From contig JBGAIH010000027.1 in the NCBI GenBank assembly GCA_044225675.1, positions 1 through 64,000 on the forward strand: a stretch of DNA of 64,000 bases. Direction: 5' to 3'. Below the pieces are notes generated by a model. It saw only the letters and a program-made list of their open reading frames with translations, made no database searches and had not been told where the DNA came from. This stretch comes from JACMQX01 sp044225675 (lineage in GTDB: Bacteria; Pseudomonadota; Gammaproteobacteria; Burkholderiales; Burkholderiaceae_C). Both the position numbers and the translations under genes were made by a program. Below, in pieces: positions 25,821 to 33,806 of the stretch (within the stretch, counting starts at the first letter, position 1; each line of letters opens with the position of its first letter).

Positions 25821-27020
25821 ATGAGCCAGAAGACCTTTGTTGCCGGCGTCGGCATGATCCCCTTCACCAAGCCCGGCGCGAGCCCCACCTATGTCGAGAT
25901 GGGTTCCGAGGCCGTTCGCCTGGCGCTCGCCGACGCGGGCCTCGACTACGCCAAGGTGCAGGCGGCGTATGCGGGCTACGTGTACGGGGACTCGACCTGT
26001 GGTCAGACCGTTCTCTACGAAGTGGGCCGTACCGGCATCCCGATCTTCAATGTCAACAACAACTGCTCGACGGGCTCCAGCGCGCTGATGCTGGCACGCA
26101 CCGCGGTGGAGCTGGGCCAGGTGGACTGCGCGCTGGCCGTCGGCTTCGAGCAGATGCAGTCGGGCGCCCTGCGATCCCACTGGGACGACCGACCCCAGAC
26201 CCGCACGCGCTTTCACCATGTGTGGCAATCGCTGACGGCCGACGCCGGCCCCGAAGTGCCGCGGGCGATGCGCTGCTTCGCCGGGGCGGGGCGCGAGCAC
26301 ATGCGCAAGTGGGGCACGAAGCTGGAGACCTTTGCCGCCATCCGGGCAAAGGCCAGCCGCCATGCCGCACGCAATCCGCTGGCGATCTTCCGCAAGGAGC
26401 TCAGCGTCGAGGACGTGATGAACGACAAGCCCTTGTGGCCAGGCGTGGCGACTCGCCTGATGGCCTGCCCGCCCACCTGCGGCGCGGCTGCGGCCATCGT
26501 GGTGTCGGAGAGCTTCGCCCGCCGCCACGGCCTGCGCACCGACGTTCAGATCCTGGCGCAGAGCATGACGACTGACGTCGTGGAATCTTTCGATCCGCCT
26601 TCGCTGATCAACTACGTGGGCTACCAGATGTCACGCAATGCGGCCACCTCGGTATACGAGCGCGCCGGCGTCGACCCCGCCGACATACGGGTCTGCGAAC
26701 TGCACGACTGCTTCGCGCACAACGAGCTGCTGACCTACGAGGCCATCGGGCTGTGCCCCGAAGGCGGCGCCGAACGCTTCGTGCTGGACGGCGACAACAC
26801 CTACGGCGGCCGCTGCGTGACCAATCCATCGGGCGGCCTGCTGTCCAAGGGCCACCCGCTTGGCGCGACGGGCCTGGCGCAGTGCTTCGAGCTGACGCAG
26901 CAGCTGCGCGGAACGGCGGGTGACCGGCAGGTCGACGACGTTCAGCTTGCGCTGCAGCACAACCTCGGCCTGGGAGGCGCCTGCGTGATCACGCTGTACG
27001 GCCGCAGCGACTCCCTTTGA
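25821..27020 (+). CDS. Thiolase (SCP-x/lipid-transfer type)
   Basis: The 399-residue product has Cys82 (NNNCSTGSSAL), His295 (ELHDCFAHNE), His345 (SKGHPLGATG) and Cys388 (LGGACVITLYG), so the full thiolase residue set is present. HDCF marks the SCP-x branch. It probably cleaves a 3-ketoacyl-CoA made by the SDR. It is the last plus-strand gene of the cluster, with the LuxR regulator convergent 57 bp away. Unlike the thiolase at 7102, no DUF35 gene adjoins it. Confidence 0.9.
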   Translation: MSQKTFVAGVGMIPFTKPGASPTYVEMGSEAVRLALADAGLDYAKVQAAYAGYVYGDSTCGQTVLYEVGRTGIPIFNVNNNCSTGSSALMLARTAVELGQVDCALAVGFEQMQSGALRSHWDDRPQTRTRFHHVWQSLTADAGPEVPRAMRCFAGAGREHMRKWGTKLETFAAIRAKASRHAARNPLAIFRKELSVEDVMNDKPLWPGVATRLMACPPTCGAAAAIVVSESFARRHGLRTDVQILAQSMTTDVVESFDPPSLINYVGYQMSRNAATSVYERAGVDPADIRVCELHDCFAHNELLTYEAIGLCPEGGAERFVLDGDNTYGGRCVTNPSGGLLSKGHPLGATGLAQCFELTQQLRGTAGDRQVDDVQLALQHNLGLGGACVITLYGRSDSL

Positions 27021-27077
27021 GCGCCACGGTGGTAGGGCAAGGCGCCCGCCGCGCGGGATGAGCCATTGCGTTCCCGC

Positions 27078-29822
27078 TCACAGGTGCAGGTCTCGGGCGC
27101 GCGCCACGGCGGCGTCGCGCGCCGTCACGCCGAGCTTCGTGTAGATGTTCTTCAGATGCCATTTGACGGTCTCGGGTGACAGACCGAGGATGCGCGCAAT
27201 CTTCTTGTTGGGCAGCGCCTGGGCCAGCAAGCCCAGAATCTCCAGTTCGCGCTCCTTCAGCGGCTCCAGTTGGCCCGGCGGCGCGGCCACCGACGCAGCA
27301 GCTGCGGCCTGCTGGCGCTGGCGGGCCGCCACCGTCAGCAGGCGACGCGCGTAGAAATCGAGCACCGGATCGAGCGTCTGACCGTCGACCAGTTCCTTGA
27401 GCGCCGCAGGTACGCGGCGCGATGCATCGAGCAGGGTGCGCAGCAGGGCCAGCCGGTGCGCCTGGCGAAGCGCATCCACCAGCATGGGCATGCCGGCGGG
27501 CGTGTGGCCCATGGCGCGCTCGGCCAGCGCGAGCTGCGCCATGAGCGCCGCCGCCGGCCGCATGCGGCCGACTTCACGAAAACGCGCCAGCAGCCGGCGC
27601 AGTCCGACGGCCGCCGCTGCCAGCTCGCCCCGATGCAGGTGTACCGACACCTGCGCGCGTTCGGCAAGGCGGTGAATCTCCTGTGAAACCGAGTCCTCCA
27701 TGCCGGATCGCCGCGCCGCGATATCGTCAAGCCGGCACAGCGCGTCCGACACGGCCAGCATCTCACCGCGCTGCTGCAGCAGGCGCACCCGCAGGCCCAG
27801 CGCGTGCGCCTGCAAGCGCGGCAGGCCATGCCGGGTCGAGAAGTCTTCCAGACGGTCGAGCTGCGCCAGCGCTTCGAGCCGCCGGCCGCACAGCCAATGC
27901 GCGCTGGTGAGCACCATGGCTGCGCGGAGGATGGCCTCGGGCATGCCCGCGTGTTCGATGAGATCCATGCGATGGTCCAGCAGCGAGCACACCGCCTCCA
28001 GCTCGTCGAGCTCGTAGAGCACGTCAGCAAGCAGCGCGGCGGCGAGGTTGGCCACCTGGACTCCACCCGCGCCGTGCGTCTCGGCCTCCTGCAGCACCTG
28101 ACGATACAGGTGTTCGGCATCGACCATGCGCCCTTCCAGCGTATGCGACAGTCCCAGAAGGCACCAGCCCGTGAGCCGGGCGACCGGACTGTCCTGCGAA
28201 TGATTCTGGTGGAGAACCTCCCGCGCACGCGCGTACTCGCCATTGGCCAGGTGCACCCAGGCCAGGAAGTTGGCGTGCATGGTCGCCAGCAGTGCATCGG
28301 CACCGGGAGGCAGCGCGGCGAAGGTCAGCGCCAGACGCGACGCGAGGTCGACATCGTCGCGGTGCAGCGCTGCGCCGCAGCGCAGCAGGTCGAGTTCGGC
28401 GCGCTGCAGCGGCGGCAGCTCGCCTGTATCCAGCGCGTCGATGTCGGCGTCGAGCGCCTGCAGATCGCGGGAGTTGAGCCGCACGTGCGCCCGGGCGAAT
28501 CGCAAGGCGGCCCGGCGCTCGACCAGTCCCTCGGGCAGGCGCCCCAGCACGGCGGACATCTGCGCGAATTCCCCCCGCGCCAGCAGATCACGGGCGCCCG
28601 CCTCCACCGTCTGCGCTGCGGCGTCGTCCTCTCCGGCAAGCACGGCATGACGCACCGCTTCCCCTACGCTGCCACGGGCCGCGAACCATCGCCAGGCCCG
28701 GCGATGGAGTTCGCGTCGACTGTCTTCGGACATCGACACCATGCGCGCATTCAGCACCTCGCGCAGCAAGGGGTGCAGGCGCCACCAGACCTGCGGCGCC
28801 TTGTTGTCTTCCTGGGTGATGAACAGGCCCTTGCGGTCGAGCTCAAAGAGTTGTTGCTCGATGCGGGCCACGCTGTCGCCGCCTCCCATCATCGCGGCGC
28901 AGAGCTCGCCGCAGAAGCTCTGGCAGGCCGAGGCCTGCGTCAGCAGTCGAATCAGCTCAGGGGGCAGGTGCGCCAGTACATGGAGTTCAAAGTACCTGGC
29001 GAACCCGCCGGCGTCGTTCAGCGGCACCTCCGGGACGGCGACGGCCCTGGGCTGGTAGCCCAGGCTCAGCAGCTGCAGGCCGGCCACCCAGCCGTCGGTG
29101 CGCGCGTGCAGCAGCATGGCCTCCTCATGGGAGATGCTTCCGACGCGCTCGCGCAGGAACTGCTCGGACTCGTCGGGCGAGAATCGGAGGTCGGCCAGCG
29201 AGAACTCGGCCGCCGACTGACGCTGGCGCCACCGGGCAATGGCAGTGCCCAGCGGATGGTTTGGCGCCTCCCGGGAAGCGAACACGAGGTGGAAGGATGG
29301 GGGACTGTACTCCAGCAGCCATTGAAGAACCTGCAGAACACCGGGGTGCGTCAGAAGATGCAGGTCGTCGATGACGAGAACGAGGTCCCCCGTGCGCCGT
29401 GAAAGATCCTGCGCCAGGGCGATGGCGAAGTGCTCCATGGCCTGCGAGTCGCGCTGCCCGCTGCTGGCAAGCAGCGATGCATTGCGTGCCGACACTGCGT
29501 CAACTTCGGCAATGCTGGATGACAGGGCCTGCAGGAAGGCCGCAAGTTCGTTGTCCTCAGGCGCAAGCGACAGCCATGCCACTTCGAACCCATGGGTCAG
29601 CAAGGCTCGGCGAAAGGCCAGCAGCGTGGACGTCTTGCCGCTGCCCGGCGGCCCCTGGACAACGATGCACCGGCTCCTGCGTGCCGCCATCAGGCGATCC
29701 ACCAGCGCGGTGCGCGGCACCAGTCCCATCGGAAAGCGCGGAGCGGCAAAGCGGGTGGCTCCCAGCGTGTCCGCCAGGCCTGGCCCGCGCGCTGCTGAGA
29801 CGGCCACAGGCGGAGCATTCAT
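27078..29822 (-). CDS. MalT/AlkS-like LuxR-family (LAL) ATP-dependent regulator
   Basis: The 914-residue product has LAL architecture. An AAA/STAND ATPase begins with Walker A QGPPGSGKTST (~56-66) and a Walker B-like LVLVIDDLHLL. A TPR-like superhelical middle follows. A C-terminal LuxR HTH lies at ~850-912 (LKERELEILGLLAQALPNKK, PETVKWHLKNIYTKLGV). LAL proteins such as MalT and AlkS activate transcription on binding a small inducer and ATP. Start ATG 29822 is inferred from family length. It is divergent from the gene at 29923 and convergent with the cluster it probably controls. The three C6/G6 dyads are the likely binding sites. Confidence 0.92.
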   Translation of the reverse strand: MNAPPVAVSAARGPGLADTLGATRFAAPRFPMGLVPRTALVDRLMAARRSRCIVVQGPPGSGKTSTLLAFRRALLTHGFEVAWLSLAPEDNELAAFLQALSSSIAEVDAVSARNASLLASSGQRDSQAMEHFAIALAQDLSRRTGDLVLVIDDLHLLTHPGVLQVLQWLLEYSPPSFHLVFASREAPNHPLGTAIARWRQRQSAAEFSLADLRFSPDESEQFLRERVGSISHEEAMLLHARTDGWVAGLQLLSLGYQPRAVAVPEVPLNDAGGFARYFELHVLAHLPPELIRLLTQASACQSFCGELCAAMMGGGDSVARIEQQLFELDRKGLFITQEDNKAPQVWWRLHPLLREVLNARMVSMSEDSRRELHRRAWRWFAARGSVGEAVRHAVLAGEDDAAAQTVEAGARDLLARGEFAQMSAVLGRLPEGLVERRAALRFARAHVRLNSRDLQALDADIDALDTGELPPLQRAELDLLRCGAALHRDDVDLASRLALTFAALPPGADALLATMHANFLAWVHLANGEYARAREVLHQNHSQDSPVARLTGWCLLGLSHTLEGRMVDAEHLYRQVLQEAETHGAGGVQVANLAAALLADVLYELDELEAVCSLLDHRMDLIEHAGMPEAILRAAMVLTSAHWLCGRRLEALAQLDRLEDFSTRHGLPRLQAHALGLRVRLLQQRGEMLAVSDALCRLDDIAARRSGMEDSVSQEIHRLAERAQVSVHLHRGELAAAAVGLRRLLARFREVGRMRPAAALMAQLALAERAMGHTPAGMPMLVDALRQAHRLALLRTLLDASRRVPAALKELVDGQTLDPVLDFYARRLLTVAARQRQQAAAAASVAAPPGQLEPLKERELEILGLLAQALPNKKIARILGLSPETVKWHLKNIYTKLGVTARDAAVARARDLHL

Positions 29823-29865
29823 CAGTTCATGATAACGGGAGGGGGCCGGCGCGGCCCCCGCCTGC

Positions 29866-29912
29866 CACCACCCGCTTCGGGGGGTGGCGGCATGGCTGCC
29901 GCTTCCTAGAAT
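29866..29912 (+). promoter_or_regulatory. Promoter with CACCACCC-N5-GGGGGGTG dyad (site 3)
   Basis: The dyad at 29866-29886 has one mismatch in the left arm. It lies 20 nt before a -10 TAGAAT (29907-29912). It sits between the LAL regulator and the hot-dog gene. The predicted start of transcription (~29919) is only a few nt before ATG 29923. Confidence 0.72.
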
Positions 29913-29922
29913 CCGGCCTGTG

Positions 29923-30390
29923 ATGAAAGAAATGGACCGCACCCTCTACTGGGATGATCTGGCGCCCGGCCAACGCTGGTGCTCGCGGGGGCGAACGCTC
30001 ACGGAGACCGATCTGGTCAACTTCGTCAACGCGAGCTGGCTCACCGAGGGCCTGTTCACGAGCATCGATACAAGGGAGCGGCGCGACAGCGCCATTGCCG
30101 GCCGGGTGGTTCCAGGGGCCATGGTCTACGCTTTTGCAGAAGGCATGGCCAAGCGGACGATGGAAGGCATCGGACTTGCTTTCCTCGAAGCAACCCTCAC
30201 CGTGAAGGCGCCGAGCCGTGTGGGCGACACGATCCACGTGGAATGCGAGGTGCTCGAGCGCAAGATGACCTCGAAGCCAGGTCGCGCACTGATGCGCTCC
30301 TGCGTCGACGTCGTGAACCAGGATGGCGTGATCGTCCTGACCTATCAGGCCTTGCGCCTCGTGCGTGCGCCGGAGCCGGCGGCAGCCTGA
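29923..30390 (+). CDS. MaoC-like hot-dog protein
   Basis: The 155-residue single hot-dog domain has DDLAPGQRWCSRGRTLTETDLVNFV and SAIAGRVVPGAMVYAFAEGM. The expected MaoC Asp/His active-site pair is not visible: the region reads NASWLTEGLFTS, with Phe where His is expected. It may be a diverged hydratase, a thioesterase-like binder or inactive. ATG 29923 or ATG 29932 both fit; the -10 at 29907 rules out the longer GTG start at 29884. It is transcribed alone from site 3, divergent from the LAL regulator. Confidence 0.78.
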   Translation: MKEMDRTLYWDDLAPGQRWCSRGRTLTETDLVNFVNASWLTEGLFTSIDTRERRDSAIAGRVVPGAMVYAFAEGMAKRTMEGIGLAFLEATLTVKAPSRVGDTIHVECEVLERKMTSKPGRALMRSCVDVVNQDGVIVLTYQALRLVRAPEPAAA

Positions 30391-30504
30391 ACCGGGCGGC
30401 CGGATGTTGCCTGGCGACCCCGTCCGGGGCGCCCTATCCCGTCCAGGCGGAAGTTCTTCGGCCAGGCGCTTGCGCCACCGGAATCTGTCTTCGAGTCGAT
30501 CAAA

Positions 30505-30552
30505 GTTCTTTTAGACGAATCGTGTTCTTGTTTATGAACCACCGGATATAGT
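30505..30552 (+). promoter_or_regulatory. Promoter B with tandem GTTC-N8-GAAY operator
   Basis: Box 1 (30505-30520, ending GAAT) and box 2 (30524-30539) are 19 bp apart centre to centre, as in promoters A and C. The -10 TATAGT (30547-30552) lies 7 nt after box 2, and TATAGTCC is shared with A and C. A weak -35 TTCTTG (30525-30530) is inside box 2. It drives the alpha/beta hydrolase gene. Confidence 0.75.
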
Positions 30553-30614
30553 CCACCGTTTTGCGGGCATGCCCTGGCAGCTTGCGAACAGTGCATTGGC
30601 TTCTGGAGAGGATC

Positions 30615-31679
30615 ATGAACGAGAACTTGCCCACCGGCGCGCCGCCTCGCCAGCTTCCAGGCGCGCAGCCTGCCCTGCAAGGGAACGAAACCGATGGCGG
30701 CATGATCGCGCTGCGCGCGCTAGGAAGTTTTCACGTCGGCGGCAACATCCGGCACCTGCAGGGCTTGCCCGCCACCCGGCTGGTTCCGGTGCCGGGAGCA
30801 CCGCCGATCGACATCGACCCCAACGGGGCCTATTCTGTGGGCCCCATGTATGTGCAGTACGCAAAGGTGGCAGTGCCGTGCTCGCCCTGGCCGCTGCTGC
30901 TCTGGCACGGCGGCGGCATGACGGGGGCCTGTTGGGAAACCACGCCGGACGGACGGCCTGGCTGGCAAAGCTTCTTTTTGCGCGCGGGCCTCGACGTCTA
31001 TGTGAGCGACGCAGTGGAACGAGGTCGGTCGGGCTTCGCACGCTGGCCACAGTTCTTTGGCTCGGAACCTTTCTTCATGCCCCAGCACGCGGCCTGGGAA
31101 AACTACCGCATCGGTCCCGCTGGCGACTTCTCGACCGTGCCGGACCACCGACGCGCTTATGAAGGCAGCCGTTTTCCTGTCGACGCCTTCGATTCCTTCA
31201 CCCGGCAAATGGTGCCGCGCTGGCAGGGAAACGAGCCGCTGATCCAGGATGCCTACGACGCGCTGCTGCAGCGCATGAATTGCGCCATCGTTCTGGCGCA
31301 CAGCCAGGGCGCCGGCTTTGCACTCCAGTCCGCGATGCGCGCGCCGGAGCGTGTCGCCGCACTCGTGCTGGTCGAGCCAGGCGGACTGTCGGGCGTGGAC
31401 CCTGCCGGCTTCGCATCGTGCTGCGGGTTTCCCCTGCTGGTCGTGTGGGGCGACCGCGTGGCCGAGGTGCCGTTCTGGGCGGTGGCCCGGCAGGCGGCGG
31501 ATGCGCTGGTCGCGGCCGTCACCGCTGCCGGCGGCGACGCCAGCACCCTGGACCTGCCGGCCGCCGGCGTGCCCGGCAACTCTCATCTGCCGATGATGGA
31601 CCGCAACAGCGACGACGTCGCGCAACGGGTGCTCGACTGGCTCATGCTGAAGAATCTTTGTTCTCTTACAAGAATCTAG
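30615..31679 (+). CDS. Alpha/beta hydrolase (esterase-like)
   Basis: The 354-residue product has the oxyanion HGGGMTG at ~100, nucleophile Ser230 (LAHSQGAGF), GD after strand 6 (VVWGDRV) and catalytic His324 (GNSHLPMMD). No signal peptide is seen, so it is probably cytoplasmic. GGAGAGG lies 5 nt upstream of ATG 30615, and the TSS predicted from promoter B supports this start. The last five codons and the TAG stop are built from the operator of promoter C. It probably hydrolyses an ester that feeds the adjacent molybdenum hydroxylase pathway. Confidence 0.88.
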   Translation: MNENLPTGAPPRQLPGAQPALQGNETDGGMIALRALGSFHVGGNIRHLQGLPATRLVPVPGAPPIDIDPNGAYSVGPMYVQYAKVAVPCSPWPLLLWHGGGMTGACWETTPDGRPGWQSFFLRAGLDVYVSDAVERGRSGFARWPQFFGSEPFFMPQHAAWENYRIGPAGDFSTVPDHRRAYEGSRFPVDAFDSFTRQMVPRWQGNEPLIQDAYDALLQRMNCAIVLAHSQGAGFALQSAMRAPERVAALVLVEPGGLSGVDPAGFASCCGFPLLVVWGDRVAEVPFWAVARQAADALVAAVTAAGGDASTLDLPAAGVPGNSHLPMMDRNSDDVAQRVLDWLMLKNLCSLTRI

Positions 31680-31708
31680 TTCACATACAAGAACAACTGT
31701 GATATAGT
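31660..31708 (+). promoter_or_regulatory. Promoter C with tandem GTTC-N8-GAAY operator
   Basis: Box 1 is 31660-31675 and box 2 31679-31694, with spacer CTA. A 21-bp stretch (31676-31696) is identical to 11466-11486 in promoter A. -35 TTCACA (31680-31685), a 17-bp spacer and -10 TATAGT (31703-31708) repeat promoter A exactly. Box 1 overlaps the end of the hydrolase coding sequence. It drives the ~10-kb operon from 31731 to 41694. Confidence 0.82.
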
Positions 31709-31730
31709 CCGTTCCCGGAGACAGGAACAG

Positions 31731-32198
31731 ATGCATATCGCCATGACGATCAACGGCCGACCCGCGTCCATCGACGTGGCGCCGGCCACCCTGCTGGTAC
31801 ACGCCATCCGGGACACCCTCGGCCTCACGGGCACGCACGTGGGTTGCGACACCGCGCAGTGCGGCGCCTGCACCGTCCATCTGAACGGGCAGGCGGTGAA
31901 GTCGTGCAACCTGCTGGCCGCGCAGGCTGACGGCGCCGAAGTCACCACCATCGAGGGCATCGGCGCGGCCGACGGCACGCCGCATCCGATGCAGGCGGCC
32001 TTCAAGGCCTGCCATGCCCTGCAGTGCGGCTATTGCACCCCCGGCATGGTGATGAGCGCCATCGACCTGTGCCGGCGCCACCCGGATGCCACCGAAGCCG
32101 AGGTTCGGGCGCTGCTCGACGGAAACATCTGCCGCTGCACCGGCTACGCCACCATCGTTCAGGCGGTGCGCGAGGCCGGCGCCGCGTCGCAGGGCTGA
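31731..32198 (+). CDS. 2Fe-2S small subunit of a molybdenum hydroxylase (CoxS-like)
   Basis: The 155-residue product has cluster ligands Cys39, 44, 47 and 59 (CDTAQCGAC...SC), then Cys99/102 (CGYC) and Cys134/136 (CRC). It transfers electrons from molybdopterin to FAD in three-subunit enzymes. GGAG is 13 nt upstream of the ATG. It is the first gene after promoter C and lies 8 bp before the FAD subunit. Its large subunit is separated by seven genes and lies at 39322. Confidence 0.93.
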   Translation: MHIAMTINGRPASIDVAPATLLVHAIRDTLGLTGTHVGCDTAQCGACTVHLNGQAVKSCNLLAAQADGAEVTTIEGIGAADGTPHPMQAAFKACHALQCGYCTPGMVMSAIDLCRRHPDATEAEVRALLDGNICRCTGYATIVQAVREAGAASQG

Positions 32199-32206
32199 GG
32201 TCCGCC

Positions 32207-32968
32207 ATGCACGCATTCACCTTCGAGCGCCCCGGCACGCTGGACGAAGCCACCGCCCTGCTGCGCGCCGGTGCGCGGCCGCTCGCAGGCGGCCAGACCC
32301 TGGTGGCATCGCTGAAGCTGCGCCTGGCCGCACCCGACGGCCTCGCAGACCTGTCCCGTGTCGCGGGGCTTTCCGGCGTCAGCGTGGAAGCCGGAGAACT
32401 GGTGGTCGGCGCCATGACGCGGCATGTGGAGGTCGCGACCCACCCGCTGGTGCGCGAGCTGTTCCCCGCACTGGCCAGCCTCGCCTCCCGCATCGGCGAC
32501 CGGCAGGTCCGCGCCATGGGCACGATCGGCGGCTCCGTCGCCAACAACGATCCGGCCGCCTGCTACCCCAGCGCGTTGCTGGCCAGCGGCGCCATGGTGG
32601 ACACCACGCGCAGGTCGATCGCGGCCGACGCGTTCTTCCAGGGCCTGTTCGCCACGGCGCTCGACGAGGACGAACTCATCACGCGCGTGCGGTTCACGCC
32701 GCCGCTGGCGGCGGCCTACTGCAAGCAGCGCCAGAGCGCGTCGCACTTCCCGCTGATCGGCGTGTTCGTTGCGAGGTACGCGCAAGGCGTGCGCGTGGCC
32801 GTCACGGGTGGCGGCGACGGCGTGTTTCGCGACAGGGCGCTTGAGCGCGCGCTGACGGCGGACTTCTCGGCCGCGGCGGTCGATGCAGCCGCGCCGGACG
32901 AAACCCGCCTGGGCGGCGACCTGCACGCCACGGCGGCCTATCGCGCCCAGCTTGTTCGCGTGCTGTGA
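32207..32968 (+). CDS. FAD subunit of a molybdenum hydroxylase (CoxM-like)
   Basis: The 253-residue product shows FAD-binding motifs AGGQTLVASLKLRLA (~24-38) and TIGGSVANND (~104-113), typical of CoxM/KdhA subunits. It accepts electrons from the 2Fe-2S subunit. It is somewhat short compared with the ~280-residue norm. It starts 8 bp after the CoxS-like gene, and the CoxG-like gene follows. Confidence 0.9.
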   Translation: MHAFTFERPGTLDEATALLRAGARPLAGGQTLVASLKLRLAAPDGLADLSRVAGLSGVSVEAGELVVGAMTRHVEVATHPLVRELFPALASLASRIGDRQVRAMGTIGGSVANNDPAACYPSALLASGAMVDTTRRSIAADAFFQGLFATALDEDELITRVRFTPPLAAAYCKQRQSASHFPLIGVFVARYAQGVRVAVTGGGDGVFRDRALERALTADFSAAAVDAAAPDETRLGGDLHATAAYRAQLVRVL

Positions 32969-32994
32969 CGGCGCGCCGTCACGGAGGCCGCCTC

Positions 32995-33756
32995 ATGCAG
33001 ATGACGGGCCAGCGGCGGCTTGCCGCATCACGGCTGCAGGCCTGGCAGTGCCTGAACGACCCGCAGGTGCTGCGTGCCTGCCTGCCGGGCTGTGAGCGCT
33101 TCGAGCGGCACGACGCCACAGCGGCCCCCGAAGGTGCCGCGCCCGCTGGCGCCGGCCACGCGAAGGGCGAAGCCCTTGGTGCGGCGTCCGGCGATGCCAG
33201 CACGCCGATCGTCTACGACGTGGGCATGCGGGTCAAGGTCGGGCCGGTGTCGGCCCGCTTCACCGGCCGCGTCACGCTGTCGGACCTGCAGCCGCCGCAG
33301 AGCTACCGGCTCGCGTTCGAAGGCCAGGGCGGCAGCGCCGGTTTCGGGCGCGGCACCTCGCAGGTGCGGCTCAGCGAATGCGCGGACGGCTGCGAACTCG
33401 ACTACGACGTGACGGCCTCGGTGGGCGGCAAGCTGGCCCAGGTCGGGCAGCGCCTGATCGACGCCGCCGCGCGTTCGATGGCCGACGACTTCTTCCGGCG
33501 CTTCGAAGCCGAGCTGCTGGCGCGCCACCCTGCGGCACCAGCCGCCATGCCAGACGCCCTGCCCGCTGCAGAGGCAACAGCCGACGGTCCGGAAGGGTCC
33601 ACAAACACCACGGCTCGCCCGGCGCCGCCTCGCGATCGGCCGCCCACGGCCCCGCGCCCTGGCCCGCAGAGGGCCTGGCTCACCACCGGCCTCGCGGTCC
33701 TCGCGGGCGCCGCCGCCCTCGGTCTGGCCGTGGCCTTCCTGCGCTGGTTGTCCTGA
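32995..33756 (+). CDS. CoxG-like SRPBCC protein with C-terminal membrane anchor
   Basis: The 253-residue product has an N-terminal CoxG/START-like domain (~1-180; LNDPQVLRACLPGCERFER, LIDAAARSMADDFFRRFEAEL). A Pro/Ala-rich linker and one transmembrane helix follow at the end (TTGLAVLAGAAALGLAVAFL). CoxG helps attach CO-dehydrogenase-type enzymes to the membrane. GGAGG is 8 nt upstream of ATG 32995; an upstream GTG at 32965 overlaps the FAD subunit and is less likely. An unusual Ala/Gly-rich insert occurs at ~38-62. Confidence 0.88.
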   Translation: MQMTGQRRLAASRLQAWQCLNDPQVLRACLPGCERFERHDATAAPEGAAPAGAGHAKGEALGAASGDASTPIVYDVGMRVKVGPVSARFTGRVTLSDLQPPQSYRLAFEGQGGSAGFGRGTSQVRLSECADGCELDYDVTASVGGKLAQVGQRLIDAAARSMADDFFRRFEAELLARHPAAPAAMPDALPAAEATADGPEGSTNTTARPAPPRDRPPTAPRPGPQRAWLTTGLAVLAGAAALGLAVAFLRWLS

Positions 33757-33806
33757 CCGCGGCGCCTTCCTCATCCTGACAACGACCCCCTGGAGACGGT
33801 TCACCC

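Noticed and set aside
23946..26528. 860-codon open frame on the minus strand
   Set aside because: It covers the antisense of the SDR, CoA ligase and thiolase, whose catalytic motifs are intact.
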